Program-made: the position numbers and the translations under genes
The notes under the pieces: model-generated
The model's database searches: none
What the model was told of the DNA's origin: nothing
What the model saw: only the letters and a program-made list of their open reading frames with translations
Shown: piece after piece, positions 43,153 to 54,240 of the stretch
How positions within the stretch are numbered: the first letter of the stretch is position 1
How the letters are laid out: each line of letters begins with the position of its first letter
Origin: Psococerastis gibbosa
Taxonomy: Eukaryota > Arthropoda > Insecta > Psocodea > Psocidae
Reading direction: 5' to 3'
Assembly: GCA_963971405.1 (NCBI GenBank)
Contig: OZ020491.1
Location: 5,388,855 to 5,452,854, forward strand
DNA: 64,000 bases

Positions 43153-44012
43153 GAACCGGTCCGAGTTTACTCGAACATACTTTCCAATTTATCAAAATTA
43201 GTAGATAGAGAAAATGAGTAATTTCATGGTAAATAATTTTCCTATGGTTAAATTTCCGATATCTCGAGGGGGAGGGGGGGGGGGGGGGTTGTCCACCTGA
43301 CGTCACTGGAGGTGAGGTAAATTCTAGATAGGTCAGACCAACACATTACCACACACCTATACTGGCAGGGCATGCAATGCATTTGAGCGTGAATTTTCTA
43401 TCATTTCTTCAAAAAAACATTTTTTTTTTTTCAAAACCAAATACTTTTCTGGGAAAGCAACCTGTCCGGTTTCGTTACTCAATTTAACACCTAAAACATG
43501 CCTGAAGGTAGAAATCATCAATAGGAAGGTTTCGCAGAAAAATTATTTTTTAGTCATTTTTCATGAAAACTTATTTTTATTTTTTTACCCCCAGAAGCAA
43601 ACTATCAAGGGGCAAGCGACCCCTCGCATTTTATCAACATTAACAACAACTACCTACAATATATGTGAATTTAAAAGAAATCGTTGGAGCCGGTTTTGGG
43701 AAATAATTTTTTTATAAGTTTTTTTGGAGTTTTTTGGGAATAAAACCCCCCCAAATTGAGTTAGCCCCAAATAAAAAATGTTCCCGAGGCATGATTTTTG
43801 TGAACCTACATGCCGAATTTCATAAAAATCAACTGAGTAGTTTGCCCGTAAATCGACGCACAGACGGACAGAACGACAGACAGACAGACATTTCGTAAAA
43901 ACCACTTTTTTGGGTTCCTGGGAGCTCAAAACGTGTAAATCCGTTGAAATCTCGGAATCGAAAATTTCGACCGTCACAAAGCTTTCCTTATACTACGTAT
44001 AAATTGGAAAGC
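43153..44012 (-). repeat. Rep-A, full-length copy
   Basis: GAACCGGTCCGAGTTTACTC to AAATTGGAAAGC. GACAGACAGACAGACA at about 43874-43891. G-run at 43269-43288. Confidence 0.88.
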
Positions 44013-44073
44013 AATAAGATAACGATTATAGCGGATAAACTGAAGAGTATGTCGAGTCTTTGACGCAAGCTAT

Positions 44074-44147
44074 GGAGAACAGCATCAGTGCATTTGAAAT
44101 GTGAGTAGACAGACAAATGCTGCGCATATCGTGGAGGGATCGTCGTA
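44074..44147 (+). pseudogene. LINE reverse-transcriptase tail fragment
   Basis: Reads ENSISAFEM, a stop (TGA where a Trp TGG is usual), then VDRQMLRISWRDRR. FEMWCYRRMLRISW-type sequence is characteristic of the end of endonuclease LINE ORF2. This and 2550-3230 may come from the same family. Confidence 0.65.
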
Positions 44148-44551
44148 GTTTTCTAACTAAATTTCTAAAAAAAAACAAAGATTTACGACTATTCTATTAA
44201 CTCTGTTTAATGCACTTCACGCGGTGTTTTTCAAGAGTAAAAGTAATTCAGGTGCAAAAATGCAAATTTAATACGAAAGCTTCTATTTTTTGTTAATTCT
44301 TCTTTCATTCCATTTTCCTATCTGGGCTGGGCTAGCATTGATTATTATAGTCAGAACACAGGCTTGGTTTGCATACAAAATATTTGGAAGTCTTCTACTT
44401 AACAATGAATAACAGTCAAAAAATCCCTTTCGGCTTTGGCCGACCAGGTGTAGGGAGATTCCGCAGACCCTGCTTTTCCTCTACGCTACCTACGTTATGT
44501 ACATTATGTAATAAAAAATATTTCAATATTTCAATATTTCATTATTTTCCT

Positions 44552-45667
44552 TTGCCAACGGCCTTACCATGTTCATTCCATTAGAGCAGAGCATGTTTCA
44601 AACTGCTGCAACTTGGTAGTGTGCACAGCGTTGGCAGGGGAACCTGGTGGGACATGATAACGCGCTTAGGCAGTATAAGTCGAGTCCTGGTCACCTCCGA
44701 TTTAATCGTGTGACTTTACCATGTTCATTCCATTAGAGCAGAGCATGTTTCAAACTGCTGCAACTTGGTAGTGTGCACAGCGTTGGCAGGGGAACCCGGT
44801 GGGACATGATAACGCGCTTTGGCAGTATAAGTCGAGTCCTGGTCACCTCCGATTTAATCGTGTGACTTTACCATGTTCATTCCATTAGAGCAGAGCATGT
44901 TTCAAACTGCTGCAACTTGGTAGTGTGCACAGCGTTGGCAGGGGAACCCGGTGGGACATGATAACGCGCTTTGGCAGTGTAAGTCGAGTCCTGGTCACCT
45001 CCGATTTAATCGTGTGACTTTACCATGTTCATTCCATTAGAGCAGAGCATGTTTCAAACTGCTGCAACTTGGTAGTGTGCACAACGTTGGCAGGGGAACC
45101 CGGTGGGACATGATAACGCGCTTTGGCAGTATAAGTCGAGTCCTGGTCACCTCCGATTTAATCGTGTGACTTTACCATGTTCATTCCATTAGAGCAGAGC
45201 ATGTTTCAAACTGCTGCAACTTGGTAGTGTGCACAGCGTTGGCAGGGGAACCCGGTGGGACATGATAACGCGCTTTGGCAGTATAAGTCGAGTCCTGGTC
45301 ACCTCCGATTTAATCGTGTGACTTTACCATGTTCATTCCATTAGAGCAGAGCATGTTTCAAACTGCTGCAACTTGGTAGTGTGCACAGCGTTGGCAGGGG
45401 AACCCGGTGGGACATGATAACGCGCTTTGGCAGTATAAGTCGAGTCCTGGTCACCTCCGATTTAATCGTGTGACTTCACCATGTTTCCCAAGTGGTTCGG
45501 AATCCACTATAATCAGGAGGTCCACCCTGTCAGTCAACTCCCCTTTCCCCGAGGTGAAAGAGTCTGCCCTTAGGGTGCCTCAAGTTAACAAACAGACTCA
45601 CTCCCCCCGCCAGGCTGACAGGGTTGCTTAAAGCAGGAATGCTGAAAGCAGGCGTTAGAAACAACAA
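44552..45667 (+). repeat. Rep-G copy containing the 152-bp tandem array
   Basis: Left: TTTGCCAACGGCCTTACCAT. Right after the array: TTTCCCAAGTGGTTCGGAAT to CTGAAAGCAGGCGTTAGAAA. Except for the array it matches 13620-13995. Confidence 0.85.
44566..45477 (+). repeat. Tandem array, 6 units of 152 bp
   Basis: Units start at 44566, 44718, 44870, 45022, 45174 and 45326, all with ACCATGTTCATTCCATTAGA. Spacing is exactly 152 each time with only single-base differences: unit 1 has CGCGCTTAGG, units 2-6 CGCGCTTTGG; unit 3 has AGTGTAAG for AGTATAAG; unit 4 has CACAACG for CACAGCG. The unit is a segment that occurs once in dispersed Rep-G copies. Confidence 0.95.
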
Positions 45668-45819
45668 CAACATTATTTTCCCGAACACACCATCAACACA
45701 CAAAAGAGTCTTGTGTTCCAAACAATGACGACTATGAACTTTTACTTATTAAATTATTTTTACTTTGATTGGACGTCATCTTGAAATCGTTGATTTGTCG
45801 TAAAAAGTGTGGATTACCA

Positions 45820-46041
45820 TTAGGCGGCAATTCCACCGGCGAATTTCTTCATTTGTGATTTGAAATTTTTCTTTGTTTTGTTTTAAGGAGACTATTGTGT
45901 GGATACTTAACTTATCTATTATAAATTAAGTTATTATAGATAAGTTAAGTATCCATATAATAGGTAGTCTCCTTAAAACAAAACAAACAAAAAATCTCAA
46001 ATCACAAATGAAGTAAATTCGCCGGTGGAATTGCCGCCTTA
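45820..46041. mobile_element. FB-1-type foldback element, near-perfect hairpin, TTA duplication
   Basis: Element 45823-46038 (216 bp): GGCGGCAATTCCACC to GGTGGAATTGCCGCC, flanked by TTA (45820-45822, 46039-46041). Arms of about 100 bp pair almost throughout (for example GGATACTTAACTTATCTAT with its complement). Confidence 0.92.
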
Positions 46042-46207
46042 TTGTAGATAATAATACGAGCTGTTATAATGTTATTTATGTATATAACATTTTGAACGGA
46101 GGGTGGTTTTAGGCTCAGGGGGTCATGAAATGAAAAGTTGTGAAGAAATTTTCCGAATGTCGAACACAATACGTAGATGAATCTCCCTAAAATATAAGTA
46201 AACGAGG

Positions 46208-46608
46208 AATCATACCAGGCCCGTACCCAGGGTTTAATTTTAGGGGGGGCAAGAACAAATTTTTTTATAAATGATAGGTATGTCCGTTGTGATTAATTTG
46301 GTCTCTTCTTCAAGTTACAGCCGGATGATGGCTGGTTGGCAGCAACATATTGCAGCGATGTCTCCAATCTCCGCGATTTTGACATGCCCTCTTCAGCTCC
46401 ACATAGGACGTTATCCCCAAATCATGTTTAACTTGTTGGAGATATTCGTCTCGTGGCCGTCCCCGTCGATTTACGCCTTCCATGGTCCCCTCAATGACGC
46501 ATTAATTAAATTAAACTCTTACATTATTTATTATTTCTTATCAAATTTAGAGGGGGCGGGGGGGCAAGGCCTCATTGGCCCCCCTTTGGGTACGGGGCTG
46601 AATCATAT
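46208..46608. mobile_element. hAT-like element related to hAT-b
   Basis: Element 46216-46600 (385 bp): CAGGCCCGTACCCAGGG to GGGTACGGGGCTG. Flanks AATCATAC and AATCATAT, 7 of 8. It contains an open frame of 144 codons (46271-46705) that runs over the element end and has no recognised domain; the piece GGTTGGCAGCAACATATTGC and CCTCTTCAGCTCCACATAGG inside may be captured sequence. Confidence 0.82.
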
Positions 46609-47073
46609 GAAATGCCGTTTTCTATTCTACACAGTACCTTTTTCATTTGAAGCAAATGTGTACACGCTTTATGAGATCTATTCACTGAATGAACTAAACA
46701 ATTGAGTAAAGGCAGTCTTATTTCTGTCTATAAATGCTGCTGAATGACGACAATATCAACTACAGCAGCTTTTAGCGGTCTTTGACGAGCCGTTTGTGCG
46801 ATGTCTTGCTTATGTAAATTTGAGAGAAAGATACGGATGAAAGCACTATTTCCCTTCTGCCTTATACGGGTAAAAGGAATCGCATTAGAATAATTGACTG
46901 CCGCTCGCAGCCATCTTTGCTCACACGGATATCCTGGCATTTTCAAAAGTTCCTCGATTATTTTCATTAGGGGCAGGTCTGCTCTACCGGCCGTAGCTGA
47001 TGTAATATAGTTAGTGCAACCCGGGCAACCTACAGGCGCACTGCGTCAAGTTCAAATGCCTAGCAACGTATCC
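46609..47073. other. Intergenic, no gene seen
   Basis: No recognised repeat, RNA gene or coding exon. Confidence 0.45.
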
Positions 47074-47269
47074 ATGAGAGACAAGGCCGTAGCCAGGATT
47101 TTTTTTTCGGGGGGGGGGGGGGGGGGTGGCTCAGAAATTTCTTTGGATATTTTATAGTAGTTTTTATTTTTCCTCTCAAAATCCGATTCTATCTAGTGTC
47201 AAGCCATTTCCTTTCGGGGGGGGGGGGGGGGGGGTTGAACCCCCCCTTGGCTACGGCCTTGATGAGAGA
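47074..47269. mobile_element. hAT-b element
   Basis: Element 47082-47261 (180 bp): CAAGGCCGTAGCCAGG to GGCTACGGCCTTG, flanked by perfect ATGAGAGA (47074-47081, 47262-47269). Long G-runs just inside the left end (47109-47126) and in the middle (47217-47234). Confidence 0.94.
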
Positions 47270-47336
47270 GTTTCTTCAGTGACTTCGTGGAAGTGAAACA
47301 TGATTAATAACTATATTATATATAAAATATTTCACT

Positions 47337-47438
47337 TAATTCCACAACATAAATTTTAAATAGTATTAAATTTTTAACACTATTATATTTACTATATTAT
47401 ACTATTTAATACTATTAAAAATTCATGTTGTGGAATTA
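47337..47438. repeat. AT-rich inverted repeat
   Basis: TAATTCCACAACATAAATTT and TTAAATAGTATTAAA on the left, with complements ending ATGTTGTGGAATTA on the right. Arms about 40 bp. Confidence 0.65.
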
Positions 47439-47689
47439 ATTGCAATTTTTTATATATTATATACTTATTAAGCCTATAGCAACTTCATTAATTTTATTTT
47501 TTATTTACAAATCATGCGCAGGTACATCTCCTCTCTTAAGGTTACAATCTTAGCGATTGGTTGGCAGCAACTCCCTGCATATCGTCTTCCAGTTTACTCG
47601 GTCCTCGATCTTCCTCTTCAGTTCTTGATATGATATATGATATACATATATATGATGTACATAGAACACTATAATCTTAGTTTATTGCT

Positions 47690-48060
47690 TTCCTATTTAC
47701 ACGTAGTGTAAGGAAAGCTTTGTGTTGGTCGAGATTTTCGAATTCGGGATTTCAGTGGATTTACCCGTTTTGAGGTACCAGAAACCAAAACATGTGGTTT
47801 TTACGAAATGTCTGTCCGTCTGTTTGTCGATTTGTGCGCAAACTACTCGGTAGATTTTAATGCAATTTGTCATGTAGGTTAAGGAAAATCATACCTCGGG
47901 GAATTGTTTTTTTGGCTAACCAATTTTAGGGGGTCTTACATTCAGAAAACTAAAAAAAAAAAATGATTACTCAAAAACAGCTCCCACGATTTTCAATAAA
48001 TTCACATATATTATTAATGTCGACAATAATGTGTCACTTGCCCTTTGTATTTACATATAG
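47690..48060 (+). repeat. Rep-A, diverged 5' half
   Basis: GCTTTCCTATTTACACGTAG, GTGTTGGTCGAGATTTTCGA, TTTTTACGAAATGTCTGTCC. The similarity fades after about 48050. Confidence 0.65.
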
Positions 48061-48084
48061 GCACCAACTTTACTTATGAGCGTT

Positions 48085-48310
48085 GTTTTTTATTTATTTA
48101 ATTAACAAAGCAAGATTCTAAGGATTTGGTTTATTTACGCTGTACCAATTTATGCATCATATATTATGGTATTTTTAATTTTGGGTAGCTTTTTTCATAA
48201 AAATGGCTGAAGGCTAAAATTTTGAGTATAATAGATACCTGTAAAAACTACAAAACAGAAATTAATAATACCCTATGGTATGATGCATAAATTACTCTTC
48301 TACAACTTAA
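48085..48310. repeat. Rep-I foldback repeat, copy 1
   Basis: TTTAATTAACAAAGCAAG, then CCAATTTATGCATCATATAT, later the inverted GTATGATGCATAAATTACTC. The same layout is found at 54885-55120. Confidence 0.6.
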
Positions 48311-48563
48311 ATGAAGCAATATTTTAATAACTTGCTTAGTTATTTAAATAAAAAATAAGCAGTATTAAATTTCTAATTTGCCAATTTCTTACGGGACGTA
48401 CACCATTAACTGAGGGAAAATGTACGCATGCCTACTGAATTTAAAAGGCGATTTGTCACAAAAAAATAATTTTTGAGTTGGTGGTACCATTGGAATCGTC
48501 GTATTGACTACTAAGTTGCCGGGGAAAAGCATGCACTCTTAGTTAAATATATACAATATGTAG

Positions 48564-48852
48564 GCTCAAAACAAGCACGTAACCAGGGAGTGGGCTTTGG
48601 GGGGCTGAAGCCCCCGCCCCCGATATGAAAAAAAAGGGAGATTATCATTGTAAATGAGTGAAATGAGTTTTTTGTATAGTATTATTATGGAGCTGATTTA
48701 TTAATTAAAATAATTTTTACATTCAATATTCAGTGTTTGGAAGAAATCACACATTTTTATCCTTGCATTGTTCAGTTTGATGTTTGATGTTTCACCGTTT
48801 TTACCCCCCCCCCCCCCCGAAATAAAATCCTGGCTACGTGCTTGGCTCAAAA
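48564..48852. mobile_element. hAT-b element (variant)
   Basis: Element 48572-48844 (273 bp): CAAGCACGTAACCAGG to CCTGGCTACGTGCTTG, flanked by perfect GCTCAAAA (48564-48571, 48845-48852). C-run near 48803-48818. Confidence 0.93.
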
Positions 48853-49500
48853 GTAATGCCAGAGGTGAATGATGTCCAGTGACATGAACGTATTTGATGT
48901 TATATTTTATTTTCGTATTGTTTCAGGTTCACTCAGGTTTACGGGTTCACAAAAAATTATTATAATTTTAAAACCTATGCACTCTGAAACACTATAATGG
49001 TTTAATAGCCCATAAGCGCTGAACGCGGGGTAATTTGTGTAGGGCTATGCGGCTTTACACAAGAGTAAATCATGAATGGTTGCCCCGTAAAGGGCAAATA
49101 GCTGAATTCTGATGGGGGGGGGGGGGGGCGGGAGGTGACTGCAGTGATTGGATAGCCTATTTATAGTCGTCTGCTGTGGTCATAAAAATTAAATGCCTGC
49201 CAGGGAAACTGGGGCACACATTCACACTTTGACTTACCACCTATATAACGTATGAGGTCTCTACAGGGAGAGATGTGACATTGTGAAGTGAAAAAAAAAC
49301 ATCGTGCCACTTGTTGGCTCAGGCCTTAGGGCTGGTAGAAGATCTACCCTCTTGATTCATAAGATACCTAGTAAAAAAAACTTAAAAGAAATTACCTTTT
49401 AAATTTAACAAAAAACTTGGAACCCCCCCCCCCTTAAATTTTCCGATGGGTCTGCCCTTGGTTTTCCAATGCCTATTGTGCTGTCAATTGTCCTAAATTG
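48853..49500. other. Intergenic, no gene seen
   Basis: G-run at 49116-49128 and C-run at 49424-49433. Nothing else is recognisable. Confidence 0.45.
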
Positions 49501-49504
49501 CATA

Positions 49505-49770
49505 ATAATGATTTTTTTTTTTTTTTTTTTTTAAATTGAGCCCCAACCTCGCTCCGGAAATGGTGATGGCCGACCTGGTATCGAAACCAGTCCGGTTTCG
49601 GGTACCGTTGCCATCTCCCGAAAATCAGAAGGGAAGGAGAGAGAGTCTGCCCGAAGGCATTCGACCCTTGTCTGGATAGGAGAGCTTAACTGTAGTGTGA
49701 AGAGAATAGGGAGAAGGAAAAGGCCACTTGGGCAAAAAACCTCCTCAATGTCAGTATCAGTGAGCGATTA
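49505..49770 (-). mobile_element. Probable SINE with poly(A) tail
   Basis: A T-run of about 22 (49511-49532), read on the minus strand as a poly(A) tail. Before it on that strand lie GAGATGGCAACGGTACCCGA (A-box-like) and GGTTTCGATACC (B-box-like). No target duplication found. Confidence 0.4.
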
Positions 49771-50664
49771 TATTACTTAACGTGCGTGGGATGGTGAGTG
49801 TTAGTTTATTTCGAAATAGCTAGGAAGAAGGATAGAAGATGGGAAAGACCTGTCTGATAGTGTGTAAGTGGACAAGAGAAGAAGAGAAGAAAAGAGTATT
49901 GTAGTGAGCAGCAGAGATGCTGGGACCTGAAACAGAAACATCAAACATAGGTATATCCTAAGCCGTAAAACACAATACGTGAAACAGTACGAGTATGTAT
50001 GAATTAAGTACAAATGTACAACAATATAAGCCACGGTGTAGTAGCAGCTCGAACACCTGGTACGAGAGTTGAATCTAACAATCACAAGAGTATAGCATAA
50101 TACTAAAACAAGAACTACACTAACAGCCGATGCATGAACGCATTTAGAGCACTAAGGAAATATAGAGCAGGCCTAGGCATATTTATGGATACTATATAAA
50201 TGTCTGTGCATACTATAAATGTGTATCGACATATACATACAGCATGTATGAGCAAATGGGACAAGTTTTTTTTCAAAATCAAATTTGAACGGGGGTTTGA
50301 TTGTTGTTTTTAATTACTCCGTGGTTTATGTTGTGTTTTGCAGATGTTTATATCCATAGACATAGTAAAACTATAGACTCATCGTAAACATTCGGATTGA
50401 AGCCTCGTGACTTCGGCTATTTCCGTAGCATAGGACCAGATTGAGCCTTTTGCCATTTGATACCGTGGTAACATTTTATTTTTTATTAGATTATTTAAAG
50501 ATTATTTAGAACGGAAAATCATGCCAGGTAACCAGCAATATTTTTATGCACAACTTGGAGTGGGCTACTTTTAATTTATATTTTAAACAATACATATAAT
50601 AAATGTAAATAATAAATATAATTATATATAAAACAACAAAGAAAACTATAAAGAAAAAATATAA

Positions 50665-51102
50665 TTAAACTATTAAATTTGAATTTACCGCCAATATGCA
50701 CCTATGAGGGGACGTGGTCCTGGCTTCAGTCCTCCAGCACAGCCGAAATACGACATGGTGGCTCCATAGTTTTATTAGCTCCATGTATACATTAGGTGTG
50801 GGAATATTTACATTTACATTATGTGTGGGAATAAAGTCTCCAAGGAAATCAGTAGGACCGTGGTGTTTGCGCCCAGACCCCGAGTAACGTCCTATATCTC
50901 TAATCAATGGACTATCCGAGGCCCATGCTTTTGTATATAACATTTTGGATGCTTGAATGACATAGTCTCGTACTGCTGGGATGGAGATTTCTCTAAGCAT
51001 GCGAGCTGTGGAAACCCATGGCGGGGGCCGAAGGGCCTCAACCCTCTTGTAACGTGTGCGGTCCATTCCACCCATACATGAAAACTGGGCGAAGAATGGC
51101 AC
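50665..51102 (-). pseudogene. LINE ORF2 C-terminal part, frame still open
   Basis: 145 open codons on the minus strand. Core: WVSTARMLREISIPAVRDYV, then IQASKMLYTKAWASDSPLIR and DIGRYSG. N-terminal to a tail, sequence of the type (L/V)..(A/S)..(L/F)Y.KAW.S..PLI..IG.Y is usual at the end of Jockey-type LINE ORF2. No poly(A) or target duplication identified. The frame upstream of 51102 is lost into Rep-G. Confidence 0.6.
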
Positions 51103-51159
51103 TATATATCAGTAATCCGTTTCGGAGAGACAGTGGAGACCTCCTGAGCAACAAGGGTT

Positions 51160-51400
51160 TAAGCTGGGACTGACAGTCATATTATGGTGGATTCCGAACC
51201 ACTTGAGGAACATGGTAAAGTCACACGATTAAATCAGAGGTGACCAGGACTCGACACACACGTAGACTGACTGGTATAGTCTCAGCGCGTTATCATCTCC
51301 ACCACGCTGTGCACACTACCAAATTTGCTGCAGTTTTGAACAGGCTGTAATCTCATAGGTTCAACTTGCTATGGCCGTTGGCTCTACTTATTAATACAGC
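51160..51400 (-). repeat. Rep-G copy
   Basis: GTGGATTCCGAACCACTTGA, TGACCAGGACTCGAC, GCGTTATCATCTCCACCACG and TGTGCACACTACCAAATTTG. Confidence 0.7.
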
Positions 51401-51446
51401 ATTATTGAAGGGCTTATTATGGATGTAAGTCTGCATTTATGCGGGG

Positions 51447-51575
51447 TTTCCACATACGTCAATAGTCAATAGTAAATGTGGTTTTGACGTGGTAGCAGAC
51501 ATTTTTTAATATGTCTTTAATGTCTGCTACCACGTCAAAACCGCATTTACTATTGACTATTGACGTATGTGGAAA
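51447..51575. repeat. FB-1-related hairpin, 57-bp arms
   Basis: TTTCCACATACGTCAATAGT through CACGTGGTAGCAGACATT-like sequence, a loop of about 15 bases, then the complement ending CGTATGTGGAAA. Only one mismatch by eye (AAATGTGG against CCGCATTT). Confidence 0.82.
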
Positions 51576-51889
51576 TGTAACAATGCCCAGCCAACGACCC
51601 CGCCGGTTTTCGGACATTGCTGGTATTGTGTCCGAATGGATTTCTATCCGTCGGCTAACTAGTTCCCTCTTCGATGTCAACCCGCACCGACTACTTGACC
51701 TCCCGGCTACTACTTTAATAGAATATTGTGGTCTGTAACGTTTCCGGTGGCCGTGTGGAAAGGTAGGGGCCCTCCGGAAAAAGTTTTCTTTTATAACAAG
51801 AAATCTCAAATCTTGACCTTTCGTAACAATAAATAAATAAATAAATAAATAAATATTGACTTTTTGTTCTTTTTCTGTTTCATTTAACC

Positions 51890-51965
51890 AATGAGGGGCC
51901 ATTTATAGCCCTCTCTTACACTCAACTGGAAAGGCCTGGGACCGCCTGCTTTACATGGCCAGATA
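51890..51965 (-). repeat. SINE-1 tail fragment
   Basis: TAGCCCTCTCTTACACTCAA then GGAAAGGCCTGGGACCGCCT, the reverse complement of the SINE-1 3' block. Confidence 0.6.
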
Positions 51966-52125
51966 ATATAGTAAGTGCGGGACTCGTACAAGCAACTTTC
52001 TGGTGAACGTTGGAGTCTGTAACACTACTCTACATGTTCTGTTGTAAGGTTGCACTATAAAAAAATTGTGGAAAATGTAAAAAAAAGAAATTCATATTTA
52101 ATAATAGGACATGTAGATTAATGGT

Positions 52126-52290
52126 ACGGACTCTGACTTTCACCCGAAAGGTTGTTGGTTCGAGTCCCACACTGGCTTTATTTTCTGGCCATGCTTCGGA
52201 GGGCATGTAAATAAGGCGGTCCCGGGCCTTCCTAGTTGAGTGTGAGAGAGGGCTTTATAGCCCTAACTCCGTTAGGTTGGCTTAGTCATA
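52126..52290 (+). mobile_element. SINE-1, nearly complete copy
   Basis: Head: GACTCTGACTTTCACCCGAA then B box GGTTCGAGTCC near 52159. Body: ATGCTTCGGAGGGCATGTAA, GGCGGTCCCGG. Tail: TTGAGTGTGAGAGAGGGCTT and AACTCCGTTAGGTTGGCTTA. Confidence 0.75.
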
Positions 52291-52299
52291 GAGCAAAAA

Positions 52300-53520
52300 A
52301 GTCCTTAATTATTTATTTATAATAATCTAGAATATTTAATTTTTTTCCTTTAAAGACTTTATTATTATTTGATATAACAAAAATAATTATTATTAGCCTA
52401 TTATTATTATTAATATTATGATTGTGTTGTTACCCCAGAAACAGCTGTCAATTTTAACTGTATTTATGGAATTGCTAGTAAAGAAATACTCTATTTATAA
52501 TATTTATCCATAGTTTATTTATATATAATGCTTCGCTTCCACGAAGTTAATAAAGAAACTCTCACCTGGATAGGTACCGTACGTACAAAAATGTTCCAAT
52601 GTGGGATAATTCCTGCTGAAAACCCCCTATTCCACTGCTCCTGTATATGGAGTTTATTTCATCAGAAAAACAAACTAAAACCCCCCGATAAACAATTTTC
52701 GATTCCCCGCAATTTCCAATTGGTCTGTCTCTCCCCCGAGATCCCGGCGGCTGTCCCTCCAGGGAAAAATAAAAATGGCGAAGTTACGGGATAATTCAAA
52801 CTCGTAAATCAACTGTAAAATGGCGGGAAAAAAGAGTGAACTACCGTGTAATTTTAGGGATATAATGTTGGCGACACTGGAGCTGCCAACCTTTTTATAT
52901 ACCATGACATAAATTGTAATTAAGAGGTTTGAGATTTTTAAAAAGTGAAGGGCAGCTTAAAAACTAGCATGTAATGGACTTTTAACCCAAATGTATTTTA
53001 ATGGCATAAAAAAGCTTGCAGAAATCAGGACCCGAGTCAAATGGTCAAAGTAATCGGTTTTTCCGAAAAAATTGCGACTTTCGAATTTTTCGAATTCAAA
53101 TGTAAGATGCAGATAAGGTGTAACTGTGCTAGTGGGTTTCCCTCTGTAGATGGCAGTTCTTGCCGAAAGCGCTCAGGGTTTTATACTAACACAAGTGGGT
53201 TTCTTAGACAAAGTTAATTTCTTAACGATTATTTGGGTTTTACTAATTCGGGTTGTTATAACAAGTTTTTCTAAAACTCTAAGTTTTTGTTATTTTTTGT
53301 TTATTAAAATGAAATACCACGAAGTCACGAGTAATCTCTATATTTAGGTATTGTAGTAGTTCCTTTGTAAATAATTGACTTAAGGTTAAATTTCGGTTTA
53401 AATTTTGAGTTTCACTATCCCAAAGCACTGATGACATTGATGGGACGTTTGCATTGTCAACAATGGACAGACCAATATACAATACAATAATAAGATACAA
53501 CACAGTAATATTAGTGGATA
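52300..53520. other. Intergenic, no gene seen
   Basis: No recognised repeat or coding exon. AT-rich with an ATT/TTA-rich part at 52360-52420. Confidence 0.45.
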
Positions 53521-53525
53521 AAATA

Positions 53526-53705
53526 GTAGTGGAACGGACTCTGACTTTCACCGGAAAGGTTGTTGGTTCGAGTCCTACAGTGTTTACATTTTCTGGCCAT
53601 GCTTCGGAAGACGTGTAAAGCAGGCGGTCCCGGGCTTTCCTATAGTTGAGTGTAAGAGAGGGCTTTATTGCCTCCGCTAGGTTGGCTTAGTAATAGAACA
53701 ACAAA
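53526..53705 (+). mobile_element. SINE-1, nearly complete copy
   Basis: GGACTCTGACTTTCACCGGA, B box GGTTCGAGTCC, ATGCTTCGGAAGACGTGTAA, tail GTTGAGTGTAAGAGAGGGCT and GCTAGGTTGGCTTAGTAATA, then GAACAACA. Confidence 0.75.
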
Positions 53706-53799
53706 AATCAATATTTATTTAATTATTTATTTAATATTGTCAGGGTATGCTAAGCTATGTATTTGGGGCATGAATTATCCATAATTTCTTCAAAAAATA

Positions 53800-53875
53800 A
53801 TTTTGACGGATTTTCGTAAAAACCACTTTTTTGGATCACCTCAAAAAGTCCGCTGAAATCCCAAATTCCAAATCT
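53800..53875 (-). repeat. Rep-A scrap
   Basis: TTTTCGTAAAAACCACTTTT TTGGATCACCTCAAAAAGTC resembles the Rep-A segment around its microsatellite. Confidence 0.4.
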
Positions 53876-53895
53876 CGCGACTGCATTTATCAGGT

Positions 53896-54110
53896 TTGTG
53901 GTCCAGCGGGTACGACGACATCATGTACAGCAATGCAGCATGTGTGTTCAGATCTCAAGCAAGTATGGATCGCTACTTAAACCATTAAGGATCCCGGATA
54001 GGCGTAGATCGTGGGCTCGAATCCCGCAAAGGCCGGTTTTTTCTATATCGTCTAATTCCTATTACAACCGAGGCGTTTGCCTCTTCAAGCAATGTTAATT
54101 GTTAGTGTAT
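53896..54110 (+). mobile_element. SINE-2 copy with a 70-bp insertion in the tRNA-like head
   Basis: A box TGGTCCAGCGGG near 53899, then about 70 bp (53921-53990) absent from 34077, then CCCGGATAGGCGTAGATCGT and a B box GGCTCGAATCC. The body GTTTTTTCTATATCGTCTAA, GAGGCGTTTGCCTCTTCAAG matches SINE-2. The inserted block recurs at 54663-54733. Confidence 0.72.
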
Positions 54111-54240
54111 TTAAATATTGTTTGTATTGCAAACTATTTAGGGGCCCATCACGGGCCTAGCCTAACGGGTCCCATTATATGTTGTTCAATATGTATGATG
54201 AAGAAATTTTTTTTTAAATATATTAAATTTCTTCTTCACT

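Noticed and set aside
44566..45477. Possible CRISPR-like array
   Set aside because: Units are directly adjacent with no unique spacers, 152 bp long, and part of a dispersed eukaryotic repeat; it is an ordinary tandem expansion.
46271..46705. 144-codon open frame
   Set aside because: It starts inside a hAT-like element and ends outside it, has no recognised domain and no splice-site framing; chance or captured sequence.
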